Shown here: one piece after another, positions 26,618 to 34,927 of the stretch
How positions within the stretch are numbered: position 1 is the stretch's first letter
Layout: every line of letters begins with the position of its first letter
Assembly (NCBI RefSeq): GCF_000738675.1
Contig: NZ_JPUX01000001.1
Coordinates: 3,782,001-3,846,000 of the forward strand
Source of the DNA: Serratia nematodiphila DZ0503SBS1
GTDB taxonomy: Bacteria > Pseudomonadota > Gammaproteobacteria > Enterobacterales > Enterobacteriaceae
Length of the DNA stretch: 64,000 bases
Direction: 5' to 3'
Program-made: the position numbers and the translations under genes
Notes under the pieces: generated by a model
Databases searched by the model: none
The model's input: only the letters and a program-made list of their open reading frames with translations
What the model was told of the DNA's origin: nothing

Positions 26618-27223
26618 ATGACCAAATCAACGCATTGCAACGTGGATACACGTGAACATCTGCTCGCCACCGGCGAAACCCTCAGTCTGCGCCTGGGCTT
26701 TACCGGCATGGGGCTGAGCGAACTGCTGGCCACCGCGGGCGTGCCGAAAGGCTCGTTCTACCACTATTTTCGCTCGAAGGAAGCCTTCGGCGAAGCGATG
26801 CTGCAGCGCTATTTCGCGCATTATGATGCAGAAATGCAGGCGCTGTTTGCCGACAGACGCGGTGATGCCCGCCACCAGCTGCTCGGCTATTACGCCCAGG
26901 CTATCAGCTACCACTGCCGCAGCGAATGCCACAACGCCTGCCTGGCGGTGAAGCTTTCCGCCGAGGTGAGCGATCTGTCGGAACCGATGCGCCATGCGCT
27001 GGAAACGGGCACCGCTCGCGTGATCGGGCACCTTCAGGAGGCCATCGAGCGCGGTATCGCCGAGGGCTCGCTGTCGGTAGCCATGAGCCCGGCGGCAACC
27101 GCAGAAACGCTGTATTCACTGTGGCTCGGCGCCACGCTGCGCGCCAAGATCCGTCGCTCGCTGGCGCCGTTGACCAGCGCGCTGGAAAGCATCGAGTTGC
27201 TGCTGCGCCCGCCGCAACCGTAA
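26618..27223 (+). CDS. nemR: TetR-family electrophile- and bleach-sensing repressor
   Basis: A 201-residue TetR regulator. The helix-turn-helix (GMGLSELLATAGVPKGSFYHYFRSKEAF, start near residue 30) is nearly identical to that of E. coli NemR. The redox-sensing cysteine of NemR, next to VKLSAEV, is present as Cys108. NemR is inactivated by hypochlorous acid, methylglyoxal, quinones and N-ethylmaleimide and derepresses nemA and gloA. Three ATGs compete (26603, 26615, 26618); the last fits the family length, but none has a ribosome site. In E. coli nemR, nemA and gloA lie together; the same order holds here. Confidence 0.92.
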   Translation: MTKSTHCNVDTREHLLATGETLSLRLGFTGMGLSELLATAGVPKGSFYHYFRSKEAFGEAMLQRYFAHYDAEMQALFADRRGDARHQLLGYYAQAISYHCRSECHNACLAVKLSAEVSDLSEPMRHALETGTARVIGHLQEAIERGIAEGSLSVAMSPAATAETLYSLWLGATLRAKIRRSLAPLTSALESIELLLRPPQP

Positions 27224-27281
27224 CGGTAACAACTTATTTTTATTGAAAAAATGCAGTTCATGGTTTTTTATCGCCCATTAC

Positions 27282-27296
27282 TAGACGACCGGTCTA
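27282..27296. promoter_or_regulatory. Second NemR-type site in front of nemA
   Basis: Half-sites TAGAC and GTCTA as in the nemR operator, here 5 bp apart (TAGAC-GACCG-GTCTA) instead of 6, 19 bp before the nemA ATG. It suggests separate control of nemA in addition to read-through from nemR. Confidence 0.55.
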
Positions 27297-27314
27297 TTAA
27301 ATACAGGATGCACT

Positions 27315-28418
27315 ATGAAGACTGAAAAATTGCTCTCTCCGCTGAAGGTTGGCGCCATCACCCTGCCCAACCGCGTGTTTATGGCTCCGCTGACGCGTTT
27401 GCGCAGCATCGAGCCGGGCGATATTCCTACGCCGCTGATGGCGGAATATTACGCACAGCGCGCCAGCGCCGGCCTGATCGTGACCGAAGCGACGCAGATC
27501 TCCTTCCAGGCGAAAGGCTACGCCGGCGCGCCGGGCCTGCATACCCCGGAGCAGATCGCCGCATGGAAAAACATCACGCAGGCAGTGCATGACAACAACG
27601 GCCACATCGCCGTACAGCTGTGGCACGTAGGCCGCATTTCCCACGCCAGCCTGCAGCCAGGCGGGCAAGCACCGGTCGCGCCTTCGGCCATCAACGCCGA
27701 AACCCGCACCACCGTGCGTGATGAAACCGGCGCCTGGGTGCGCGTGCCGACCTCCACACCGCGCGCGCTGGAAACCAGCGAGATCCCGGGCATCATCAAC
27801 GATTTCCGCCAGGCAACCGCCAACGCGCGCGAAGCCGGCTTCGATTTCATCGAACTGCATGCTGCCCACGGCTATCTGCTGCACCAGTTCATGTCACCGG
27901 CTTCCAACCAACGTACCGATCAATACGGTGGCAACATTGAGAATCGCACCCGCCTGACGCTGGAAGTGGTCGACGCCACCATCGCCGAATGGGGCGCCGA
28001 ACACATCGGTATCCGCATCTCGCCGCTGGGGCCGTTCAACGGGCTGGACAACGGCGAAGATCAGGAAGAAGCGGCGTTGTATCTGGTGGAAGAGCTGAAT
28101 AAGCGCAATATCGCTTACCTGCACATCTCCGAACCTGACTGGGCCGGCGGCAAACCGTATTCCGACGCCTTCCGCGACTCGGTGCGCGCCCACTTTAAAG
28201 GGGTGATCGTCGGTGCCGGCGCCTACACCGCCGAAAAAGCCGAAGCCTTGATCGAAAAAGGTTTCATCGACGCGGTGGCCTTCGGCCGCAGCTACATCGC
28301 CAACCCGGATCTGGTCGAGCGTTTCCGTCAGCACGCCCCGCTGAACGAACCTAAGCCGGAAACCTTCTACGGCGGCGGCGCCGAAGGCTATACCGACTAT
28401 CCGTTTCTGGCGAAGTAA
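27315..28418 (+). CDS. nemA: Old yellow enzyme-family N-ethylmaleimide reductase
   Basis: A 367-residue FMN-dependent ene-reductase (TIM barrel). The FMN and substrate residues can be seen: APLTRLR near the start, the [13 protein letters not shown] segment (catalytic-site His pair region), [10 protein letters not shown] and the C-terminal [24 protein letters not shown]. It reduces N-ethylmaleimide, nitro compounds and other reactive alkenes. It follows nemR by 91 bp, with CAGGA upstream of its ATG and its own NemR-like site. A strong terminator follows. Confidence 0.96.
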   Translation: MKTEKLLSPLKVGAITLPNRVFMAPLTRLRSIEPGDIPTPLMAEYYAQRASAGLIVTEATQISFQAKGYAGAPGLHTPEQIAAWKNITQAVHDNNGHIAVQLWHVGRISHASLQPGGQAPVAPSAINAETRTTVRDETGAWVRVPTSTPRALETSEIPGIINDFRQATANAREAGFDFIELHAAHGYLLHQFMSPASNQRTDQYGGNIENRTRLTLEVVDATIAEWGAEHIGIRISPLGPFNGLDNGEDQEEAALYLVEELNKRNIAYLHISEPDWAGGKPYSDAFRDSVRAHFKGVIVGAGAYTAEKAEALIEKGFIDAVAFGRSYIANPDLVERFRQHAPLNEPKPETFYGGGAEGYTDYPFLAK

Positions 28419-28432
28419 CCTGTCCTGACCCC

Positions 28433-28462
28433 AACGGCCACGCAATTGCATGGCCGTTTTTT
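28433..28462 (+). terminator. Intrinsic terminator after nemA
   Basis: Stem AACGGCCA/TGGCCGTT with a 10-base loop followed by six T residues; 15 bp behind the nemA stop. Confidence 0.88.
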
Positions 28463-28480
28463 ATGCGTCGCGCGCAAAGC

Positions 28481-28504
28481 AAAAAGGCCCGCACGAGGCG
28501 GGCC
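28481..28504 (-). terminator. Orphan minus-strand terminator before gloA
   Basis: On the minus strand the stem GGCCCGC/GCGGGCC is followed by TTTTT (AAAAA at 28481-28485 on the plus strand). On the plus strand no T-run follows, so the signal points to minus-strand transcription. No annotated minus-strand gene would need it, because the upstream minus-strand DNA (28505-28759) is the gloA promoter region. Confidence 0.6.
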
Positions 28505-28567
28505 GGTGTTCCCTGGTGTTGATCTTTATTGCCGTTCGATTTTTACACGATCGCCGCTGGAATAGAT

Positions 28568-28618
28568 AATTGATTGTGCAGATCAATTACTCTGTATCGA
28601 TCGGTACACTCGATCAAT
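28568..28618. promoter_or_regulatory. Operator-like repeats upstream of gloA
   Basis: Three structures overlap here. An inverted repeat AATTGAT-N7-ATCAATT lies at 28568-28588. A near-perfect 16-bp palindrome TGTATCGATCGGTACA (one mismatched pair) lies at 28593-28608. GATCAAT occurs twice as a direct repeat at 28581 and 28612. The regulator is unknown; a NemR-type TAGAC/GTCTA site is not present here. Confidence 0.5.
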
Positions 28619-28759
28619 ATTTAGACACCCTCGACGCGAGACCACAAAGTGACATTGTCACCAGTTCGTCACGTTGAATTCCCTTGCGGGACAAGGCTAT
28701 ACTCGCTTGTGCTTCAATCCACCCGCCGTCTGCCACGGCACAGTCAATTCAGAGGAATT

Positions 28760-29167
28760 ATGCGCTTACTCCATACCATGATCCGCGTCGGTGACCTGCA
28801 ACGCGCCATCGACTTCTACACCAAGGTATTAGGCATGCGCCTGCTGCGCACCAGCGAAAACCCGGAGTACAAATACTCCCTGGCTTTCGTCGGCTATACG
28901 GAAGAGAGCGAAGGCGCAGTTATCGAACTGACCTATAACTGGGGCACCGACAGCTACGATATGGGCACCGCCTTCGGCCACCTGGCGCTGGGCGTGGATG
29001 ACGTCGCCGCCACCTGCGACAGCATCCGTCGCGCCGGCGGCAAGGTCACCCGCGAAGCCGGCCCGGTGAAAGGCGGTACCACGGTTATCGCCTTCGTCGA
29101 AGATCCGGACGGCTACAAAATCGAGCTGATCGAAAACAAACACGCCGGTCAGGGTCTCGGCCACTAA
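28760..29167 (+). CDS. gloA: Glyoxalase I (lactoylglutathione lyase)
   Basis: A 135-residue metalloenzyme, the length of E. coli GloA. It isomerises the hemithioacetal of methylglyoxal and glutathione to S-lactoylglutathione. The metal ligands are in HTMIRVGDL (His5), ELTYNWG (Glu56), GHLALGV (His74) and YKIELIE (Glu122), a pattern of the Ni/Co-type bacterial enzyme. ATG 28760 is preceded by AGAGGAA; upstream in-frame codons are not conserved. It follows nemRA, as in E. coli, and precedes rnt. Its long upstream region carries unusual repeats. Confidence 0.97.
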   Translation: MRLLHTMIRVGDLQRAIDFYTKVLGMRLLRTSENPEYKYSLAFVGYTEESEGAVIELTYNWGTDSYDMGTAFGHLALGVDDVAATCDSIRRAGGKVTREAGPVKGGTTVIAFVEDPDGYKIELIENKHAGQGLGH

Positions 29168-29279
29168 GCCTCCCCTTCAGGGCGCGTTGGCGCCCTGCTG
29201 ATTCTCCGCGCGATAGCGCCTGCAACCGGGCGCAAAATTTGCCATAATGCGCGCTGCATTCGATGAAGATAAGAAACTG

Positions 29280-29930
29280 ATGGCCGAGAAAAGTGATCTT
29301 AACGCCCTGAGTGGTCGTTTTCGTGGGTTTTACCCCGTAGTAATAGATGTTGAAACCGCCGGCTTCAACGCCAATACCGATGCGTTGCTGGAGATCGCCG
29401 CCGTCACGCTGAAAATGGATGAGGACGGCTGGCTGCAGCGGGACGAAACCCTGCACTTCCACGTGGAGCCTTTCGAGGGCGCCAACCTGCAGCCGGAAGC
29501 GCTGGCGTTTAACGGCATCGATCCGCACAATCCGCTGCGCGGCGCGGTCAGCGAATATGACGCGCTGCACGCCATTTTCAAAGCGGTGCGCAAAGGGCTC
29601 AAGGATCGCGGTTGCAATCGCGCCATTATCGTGGCGCACAACGCCAACTTCGATCACAGCTTTTTGATGGCCGCGGGCGAACGCGCCGGCCTGAAGCGCA
29701 ACCCGTTCCATCCGTTCGCCACCTTCGACACCGCCGCGCTGAGCGGCCTGGTGCTGGGGCAAACGGTGCTGGCCAAAGCCTGCATCGCCGCCGGCATGCC
29801 GTTCGACAGCAGCCAGGCGCACTCCGCGCTGTACGACACCGAGCAAACCGCCCTGCTGTTTTGCGAGCTGGTTAACCGCTGGAAACGTCTCGGCGGCTGG
29901 CCGCTGCCCGCCGGCGATCTCGCCGAATAA
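29280..29930 (+). CDS. rnt: Ribonuclease T
   Basis: A 216-residue DEDD-type 3'-5' exoribonuclease that trims tRNA and other stable RNA ends and matures 23S and 5S rRNA. The acidic motifs are [20 protein letters not shown] and [11 protein letters not shown]. The conserved segments [16 protein letters not shown] and [14 protein letters not shown] match E. coli RNase T. The start at 29280 gives [19 protein letters not shown]; an earlier in-frame codon at 29247 is less likely. It is 112 bp behind gloA. The helicase gene lhr, which follows rnt in E. coli, is absent. Confidence 0.97.
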   Translation: MAEKSDLNALSGRFRGFYPVVIDVETAGFNANTDALLEIAAVTLKMDEDGWLQRDETLHFHVEPFEGANLQPEALAFNGIDPHNPLRGAVSEYDALHAIFKAVRKGLKDRGCNRAIIVAHNANFDHSFLMAAGERAGLKRNPFHPFATFDTAALSGLVLGQTVLAKACIAAGMPFDSSQAHSALYDTEQTALLFCELVNRWKRLGGWPLPAGDLAE

Positions 29931-29935
29931 AACCA

Positions 29936-29970
29936 ACAAAAAAGGCGGCCCAGTTTGCACTGGCGCCGCC
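29936..29970 (-). terminator. Intrinsic terminator of grxD
   Basis: On the minus strand a GGCGGCGCCAG/CTGGGCCGCC stem with one bulge is followed by TTTTTT (A-run 29938-29943 on the plus strand). It lies 28 bp behind the grxD stop. Confidence 0.8.
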
Positions 29971-29998
29971 CGTTACGCGATAATCGCAAGCCCGTCGA

Positions 29999-30346
29999 TT
30001 AAGACTGCTGGTCTTCCTGCGCTTTATACTTTTCTGCCGTTTCTTTGATCAGTTGCTGCAGTTCGCCGCGCTGATACATCTCGATGATGATATCGCAACC
30101 GCCGACCAGCTCACCATCTACCCACAGCTGCGGGAACGTCGGCCAGTTGGCGTATTTTGGCAGCTCGGCGCGGATGTCCGGGTTCTGCAAAATGTCCACA
30201 TAGGCGAAACGCTCGCCGCAGGCGGACAGCGCTTGTACAGCCTGCGCGGAAAAGCCGCAGCTCGGCAGCTTTGGCGAACCTTTCATGTACAGCAGAATCG
30301 GGTTTTCAGCGATCTGGTGCTGAATTTTTTCAAGTGTCGTCGTCAT
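29999..30346 (-). CDS. grxD: Monothiol glutaredoxin GrxD (Grx4)
   Basis: A 115-residue monothiol glutaredoxin with the CGFS active site (Cys30) in GSPKLPSCGFSAQ, the TFPQLWVDGELVGGCDI glutathione-binding region and the thioredoxin fold. Monothiol glutaredoxins bind a [2Fe-2S] cluster with glutathione and pass it on, often with BolA. It links to the suf operon of this window functionally but not by position. GGAAGC precedes the ATG. Confidence 0.97.
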   Translation of the reverse strand: MTTTLEKIQHQIAENPILLYMKGSPKLPSCGFSAQAVQALSACGERFAYVDILQNPDIRAELPKYANWPTFPQLWVDGELVGGCDIIIEMYQRGELQQLIKETAEKYKAQEDQQS

Positions 30347-30536
30347 TTATTGCTTCCTCAAGCCACATTTCATGGCTACAACATGCATCACGCGGGCTAT
30401 TGTAGCGGCTGGAACAGTCGCAAGAAAACGCCATCTTTTGCAAGGATATTCGCCCGCCGCCGATCGCGTTTCACCGGCCACGTCATTCCGGTCAAAACAT
30501 ACGTTGAGAATAACATTTTTAATCCGACCATTTCAC

Positions 30537-30606
30537 TAATATATTGCGCCGCGATGCCGGCGCGGCTTAATTATATCCGCCACCGTCGCCTGGCGCTTTT
30601 TTATAC
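30537..30606 (+). ncRNA. Possible small RNA or orphan terminator between grxD and mepH
   Basis: The 416-bp gap between divergent grxD and mepH holds, after a -10-like TAATAT (30537-30542), a hairpin GCCGCG/CGCGGC (30548-30566). A second short hairpin CGCCA/TGGCG (30578-30595) ends in CTTTTTTAT. Two hairpins with a final U-run are typical of a short trans-acting RNA, but no good -35 was found. Terminators with a 5-bp stem also occur by chance. Bases 30607-30762 are the AT-rich mepH promoter region. Confidence 0.3.
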
Positions 30607-30762
30607 ATCAACGGGCTGATTTTAAACCAAAAAAAATGTCATTAACGTTTTCTCACAATATGGATTATTATTTATGAGTTCTTCGCTGTTTTATATGGTG
30701 AAGTTCGGGAATACTGTAACTCTTTCGATATCCGTTTCGGGGCCAAGGTTGGTGACGTCGAC

Positions 30763-31581
30763 ATGCGTTTAATTCTTACGCTCTTTGCGCTGCTGTTTAC
30801 GCAGCTCTTCTTCAATTTGGCGCACGCTGCGCCACAGGCGCGCGTTGCCGCCGAGCAGCGTAAAAGCCATGCTAATGAAGCGCGGCCCGATGACCGCAGA
30901 AAAAAGAAAGCGGATAAAGCCGCCAAAAAAGCCAAAGTGACGGCCCCCGAGAAAAAAACCAAGACCGCCAAGGCCAAAAGCGAGAAAAGCGCGAAAAAGA
31001 TCGTCAGCGCCAAACCCAAGGCCAAAGCGCAAAAAACCGCCAAGATTAAAGTCACCCCGCCGAAAAAGGGCTATAAAAAAGGCTATGGCCGCCACCGCGA
31101 CGCCGGTATGGCCACCGCCAAACTGGCGCGTGAAGAAAAGCCGTTAAAACTCAGCCCGGCGCACAAAAAACGTTACCAGCATGCCAAACAGACCGCGATG
31201 GCCAAGCTGATGGATCAGATGGGCAAGCCTTACCGCTGGGGCGGCAGCTCGCCGCGCACCGGCTTCGACTGCAGCGGCCTTATCTATTACGCCTATAAGG
31301 ACGTGGTGAAAATCAAGATGCCGCGCACCGCCAACGAAATGTATCACCTGCGCGACGCGGCGCCGATCAAGAAAAGCGAACTGGAAAGCGGCGATTTGGT
31401 GTTCTTCCGCATCAACAACCGCGGCGTGGCGGATCATGTCGGCGTCTATCTCGGCAACGGCAAATTCATCCAGTCGCCGCGCACCGGCGAAGAGATCCGC
31501 ATCAGCCAGCTCGACAACGATTATTGGCAAAACCATTACATCGGCGCACGCCGCGTAGTGACGCCGAAAACCATTCGTTAA
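30763..31581 (+). CDS. mepH: Murein DD-endopeptidase MepH
   Basis: A 272-residue secreted peptidoglycan hydrolase. It has a signal peptide (about residues 1-22, cleavage after AHA), a long Lys/Ala-rich linker (about 30-110) that probably binds the cell wall, and an NlpC/P60 domain (about 145-265). The catalytic Cys is in RTGFDCSGLIYYAY, the His in GVADHVGVYLGNG, and the end RRVVTPKTIR matches E. coli MepH. It cleaves D-Ala-mDAP cross-links during wall growth. No strong ribosome site precedes ATG 30763. A GC hairpin lies behind the gene. Confidence 0.93.
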   Translation: MRLILTLFALLFTQLFFNLAHAAPQARVAAEQRKSHANEARPDDRRKKKADKAAKKAKVTAPEKKTKTAKAKSEKSAKKIVSAKPKAKAQKTAKIKVTPPKKGYKKGYGRHRDAGMATAKLAREEKPLKLSPAHKKRYQHAKQTAMAKLMDQMGKPYRWGGSSPRTGFDCSGLIYYAYKDVVKIKMPRTANEMYHLRDAAPIKKSELESGDLVFFRINNRGVADHVGVYLGNGKFIQSPRTGEEIRISQLDNDYWQNHYIGARRVVTPKTIR

Positions 31582-31594
31582 TTCCCTGTTCTGC

Positions 31595-31620
31595 GCGGTT
31601 GCGGCCCCGGTCGCAACCGC
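31595..31620 (+). terminator. Hairpin after mepH
   Basis: Perfect 9-bp stem GCGGTTGCG/CGCAACCGC with an 8-base loop, without a U-run; probably a weak or processing structure. Confidence 0.45.
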
Positions 31621-31780
31621 CTGCTCAAGCTATCGCCCATCGCACTCCCCCACGCGCATTTCTCGCTTTTCCTCCTGTTTTTTATGATGAAAATTGTTAA
31701 GATTGAATGACCACAATAAAAAACGGCCCATCTGGCTCCCGCCTGGGCGGGAAGAAAGTGGCGCTGTAAAGGAGGAAGCA

Positions 31781-32359
31781 ATGTCGTTTGAATTACCTGC
31801 ATTACCGTATGAGAAAAACGCGCTCGAGCCGCACATCTCCGCCGAGACCCTGGAATACCACTACGGCAAACACCACAATACCTACGTGGTTAACCTGAAC
31901 AACCTGGTGAAAGGCAGCGAGTTCGAGGGCAAATCGCTCGAAGAGATCATCAAGACCTCCAACGGCGGCGTGTTCAACAACGCCGCGCAGGTGTGGAACC
32001 ACACCTTCTACTGGCACTGCCTGTCGCCACAGGGCGGCGGTGAACCGCAGGGCGAACTGGCGGCGGCGATCGTCAAATCCTTCGGCTCTTTCGCTGCGTT
32101 CAAAGAGCAGTTCACCGATGCCGCCGTGAAAAACTTCGGCGCCGGCTGGACCTGGCTGGTGAAAAAACCGGACGGCGCGCTGGCGATCGTCAACACCTCC
32201 AACGCGGCAACTCCGCTGACCGGTGAAGATAAACCGCTGCTGACCGTTGACGTGTGGGAACACGCGTATTACATCGATTACCGCAATGCGCGTCCAAAAT
32301 ACCTGGAAAACTTCTGGGCGTTGGTCAACTGGAAATTTGCGGCGGAAAACCTGGCGTAA
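31781..32359 (+). CDS. sodB: Iron superoxide dismutase
   Basis: A 192-residue Fe-superoxide dismutase. Metal ligands are in [12 protein letters not shown] (His27) and VWNHTFYWH (His74), with Asp157 and His161 in [14 protein letters not shown]. The Ala/Gln pattern around [11 protein letters not shown] is of the iron type. It removes superoxide in the cytosol. ATG 31781 has a strong AAGGAGGA site; the upstream in-frame extension is the untranslated leader. In E. coli sodB is repressed under iron limitation through the RNA RyhB; a pairing site was not tested here. A strong terminator follows. Confidence 0.98.
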   Translation: MSFELPALPYEKNALEPHISAETLEYHYGKHHNTYVVNLNNLVKGSEFEGKSLEEIIKTSNGGVFNNAAQVWNHTFYWHCLSPQGGGEPQGELAAAIVKSFGSFAAFKEQFTDAAVKNFGAGWTWLVKKPDGALAIVNTSNAATPLTGEDKPLLTVDVWEHAYYIDYRNARPKYLENFWALVNWKFAAENLA

Positions 32360-32382
32360 ACGCAGGCCTTGCCTAAGTGATG

Positions 32383-32409
32383 AGGCGCAGCCAGGCTGCG
32401 CCTTTTTTA
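32383..32409 (+). terminator. Intrinsic terminator after sodB
   Basis: Stem AGGCGCAGC/GCTGCGCCT with a very short loop, then six T residues; 23 bp behind the sodB stop. Confidence 0.88.
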
Positions 32410-32423
32410 TAACTGGCGGGAGA

Positions 32424-32513
32424 TCAGTTCAACGCGGCGACAAAGCTGAAAGCGATAATCATCGCCAACGCGCCGATGGTAGTGAACAGAGACATCTTCA
32501 GATCGGTATCCAT
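32424..32513 (-). CDS. cydH: Small cytochrome bd subunit-like protein CydH (YnhF)
   Basis: A 29-residue membrane peptide beginning MDTDLKMSLFTTIG and ending FSFVAALN, with one hydrophobic helix. It is collinear with E. coli YnhF/CydH (29 residues, also starting with M-x-T-D-L-K and ending in an A-A-L motif), which sits in the same place beside purR and is a subunit of cytochrome bd-I oxidase. AAAGGAG lies five bases before the ATG. It is too short for ordinary gene finders. The 324 bp from here to purR also hold the purR promoter and operator. Confidence 0.88.
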   Translation of the reverse strand: MDTDLKMSLFTTIGALAMIIAFSFVAALN

Positions 32514-32774
32514 GACAACTCCTTTAAAATGGGCTTTCCTAAGGATAAAGGGCGCACAATTAGTACGTCAAATCATTTTCCCACAGTTCGCCGATAAAAT
32601 CTTGTTATCATTTCCCGGTTTATAATCTCGATTACCTCTTCCACTTTTGTTCAATATGCGACAAAATTCGCAGTTCACAACTGCGTACCGGCATCCATGC
32701 CCCTCCTGATTAAGCGCTGAAGACTTCAACACACTAAAAACTCAGTTTTCGCTTCTCTGGAGAAGGATCTACGT

Positions 32775-32790
32775 AGGCAAACGATTAACA
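32775..32790. promoter_or_regulatory. PurR operator upstream of purR
   Basis: AGGCAAACGATTAACA, with the core GCAAACG-x-TT of the PUR box, 48 bp before the purR ATG. E. coli purR is autoregulated through a site that begins AGGCAAACG at a comparable position. Confidence 0.75.
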
Positions 32791-32837
32791 TCACACTTAC
32801 ATGCTGTAAACATGTGAGTTCAGGAGTCATTCCTTAC

Positions 32838-33863
32838 ATGGCAACGATTAAAGATGTGGCCAAACGCGCGGGCGTTTCCACCACCACCGTTTCGCACGTC
32901 ATCAATAAGACTCGTTTCGTCGCCGAAGAGACCAAAGCGGCCGTGTGGGCCGCGATCAAAGAGCTGCACTACTCGCCGAGCGCCGTGGCGCGCAGCCTGA
33001 AAGTCAATCACACCAAGTCTATCGGTCTGCTGGCCACCTCGAGCGAAGCGCCCTATTTTGCCGAAGTGATCGAGGCGGTGGAAAACAGCTGCTACAGCAA
33101 AGGTTACACCCTGATCCTGTGCAACTCTCACAACAATCTGGACAAGCAGCGCGCCTACCTGGCGATGCTGGCGCAAAAGCGCGTCGACGGCCTGCTGGTC
33201 ATGTGTTCCGAATACCCGGATCAACTGCTGGGCATGCTGGAAGACTACCGTAATATCCCGATGGTGGTGATGGACTGGGGCGCCGCGCGCGGCGACTTCA
33301 CCGACACCATCATCGATAACGCGTTCGAAGGCGGCTATCTGGCCGGCCGTTACCTGATCGAGCGCGGTCACCGCGATATCGGCGCCATCCCGGGTCAGCT
33401 GTCGCGCAACACCGGCGGCGGCCGTCATCAGGGCTTTATGAAGGCGCTGCAGGAAGCGCATATCGACATTCGCGAAGAGTGGATCGTCCAGGGTGACTTC
33501 GAGCCGGAGTCCGGCTACAAGGCGATGCACCAAATCCTGTCGCAAAAACAGCGGCCGACCGCGGTATTTTGCGGCGGCGACATCATGGCGATGGGCGCCA
33601 TCTGCGCCGCTGATGAGCTGGGGCTGCGAGTGCCGCAGGATATTTCCGTGATCGGCTATGACAACGTGCGCAACGCCCGCTACTTCACCCCGGCGCTGAC
33701 CACCATTCACCAGCCTAAAGAGCGCCTGGGAGAAATGGCCTTCACCATGCTGCTGGATCGCATCATCAGCAAGCGCGAAGAATCGCAGGTGATCGAGGTG
33801 CATCCGAAGCTGGTGGAACGCCGTTCGGTCGCCGACGGTCCGTTCATCGACTACCGCCGCTAA
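32838..33863 (+). CDS. purR: Purine repressor PurR
   Basis: A 341-residue LacI-family repressor, the length of E. coli PurR. The helix-turn-helix is [20 protein letters not shown], with the hinge helix [18 protein letters not shown]. The hypoxanthine/guanine-binding domain includes [12 protein letters not shown] and [13 protein letters not shown]. With a purine corepressor it shuts down purine biosynthesis genes. A PUR box lies upstream. ATG 32838 is the conserved start. The stop codon overlaps the convergent punR gene by 4 bp. The E. coli gene ydhP, between sodB and purR, is absent. Confidence 0.97.
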   Translation: MATIKDVAKRAGVSTTTVSHVINKTRFVAEETKAAVWAAIKELHYSPSAVARSLKVNHTKSIGLLATSSEAPYFAEVIEAVENSCYSKGYTLILCNSHNNLDKQRAYLAMLAQKRVDGLLVMCSEYPDQLLGMLEDYRNIPMVVMDWGAARGDFTDTIIDNAFEGGYLAGRYLIERGHRDIGAIPGQLSRNTGGGRHQGFMKALQEAHIDIREEWIVQGDFEPESGYKAMHQILSQKQRPTAVFCGGDIMAMGAICAADELGLRVPQDISVIGYDNVRNARYFTPALTTIHQPKERLGEMAFTMLLDRIISKREESQVIEVHPKLVERRSVADGPFIDYRR

Positions 33864-34804
33864 TCCCCTGAGCCGGAAGCCTGCACGGCTTCCGGCGCCG
33901 CCTCGCTCAGCCACTCCTGATTCAGCGTCTCCCCATCGCCCAGATACGCCAGCAGCCAACTCATCGCCGGCGACGGTTTATCCTGCTGCCAGGTCAGGCA
34001 GCAAGGGCTGGCGGGAAACGGCTGCTGCAGCTGCAACGCCTTCAGCTCACCGCGCTGCACCAGCGGCAGCGCCCGATGCGCCGGCATCATGCCGACGCAC
34101 AGTCCGGCGCACAAACAGTCGAGCGCCGACGTCCAGTCCGGCACCACCAGCCGCCGCTGGTTATCCAGCGTCCAGGTGACGCGCTTGGGCAAATTGCGCG
34201 AGGTGTCCTCCAGGCAGAGCGAGGGGTACGGCCGCAGTTGATCGTCGTGCAGCGGCCCCGCCAGTTGCGCCAGCGGATGCTGTGGGCTGACTACGCACAG
34301 CCAGTTCATGTAGCCCATGTCGCGGAAGGCAAAGCCGCCGCCGACCGGCACCGCGCGCGTGGCGCCGATCGCCATGTCCACCCTGCCGTCCACCAACGCA
34401 TCCCAAACGCCGTTGAACACTTCGGGTTGCAGCATCAGTTCAACATCGGGGAAATGGCGGTAGAAATCCAGCACCAGCTGGCGGCTGCGCTGGGGTTTGA
34501 CGATGATGTCGACTGCGATATTCAGCTGGCCGCGCCACCCGTTGGCCACCTGCTGACAGTGGCGACGGGTGTCGAGCATTTTTTTGATAACAACTCGCGC
34601 ATCCTTGATAAACAGCGCGCCGGCCGGCGTCAACTCCACATCACGGTGACGCCGCTCAAACAGCGGCACCGCCAGCCATTGTTCCAGTTGCCGCACGGTA
34701 TAGCTCACCGCCGACGGCACCCGGTGCAGCTCCTGAGCCGCCGCGCTGAAACTACCGGTGCGCGCCACCGCGTCAACAACTTCAAGAGAATATTCAGACC
34801 ACAT
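33860..34804 (-). CDS. punR: LysR-family regulator PunR
   Basis: A 314-residue LysR regulator, very similar to E. coli PunR (YdhB). The N-terminus [20 protein letters not shown] and helix-turn-helix [19 protein letters not shown] are nearly identical. The effector domain has the [20 protein letters not shown] segment. PunR activates the adjacent divergent transporter gene punC in response to purine nucleosides. The start at 34804 is the conserved one. The 123-bp punR-punC region must hold the site. The last residues ([11 protein letters not shown]) are variable. Confidence 0.94.
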   Translation of the reverse strand: MWSEYSLEVVDAVARTGSFSAAAQELHRVPSAVSYTVRQLEQWLAVPLFERRHRDVELTPAGALFIKDARVVIKKMLDTRRHCQQVANGWRGQLNIAVDIIVKPQRSRQLVLDFYRHFPDVELMLQPEVFNGVWDALVDGRVDMAIGATRAVPVGGGFAFRDMGYMNWLCVVSPQHPLAQLAGPLHDDQLRPYPSLCLEDTSRNLPKRVTWTLDNQRRLVVPDWTSALDCLCAGLCVGMMPAHRALPLVQRGELKALQLQQPFPASPCCLTWQQDKPSPAMSWLLAYLGDGETLNQEWLSEAAPEAVQASGSGD

Positions 34805-34927
34805 CGCTTTGCCTTCAATTTTTTTAACAGCACTTTGCAAATATTACCGTTTCACAAGCAGAGATCCAGCCGGATACACTGGCCGGCGCTAAAAACCTGC
34901 AACACTAAAATATTAACGAGAAATACC

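Noticed and set aside
30673..30768. 31-codon frame overlapping the mepH start
   Set aside because: No ribosome site and no conserved feature.
34076..34927. Open extension of the punC frame to 34076
   Set aside because: It runs antisense through punR; the conserved protein begins at 34928.
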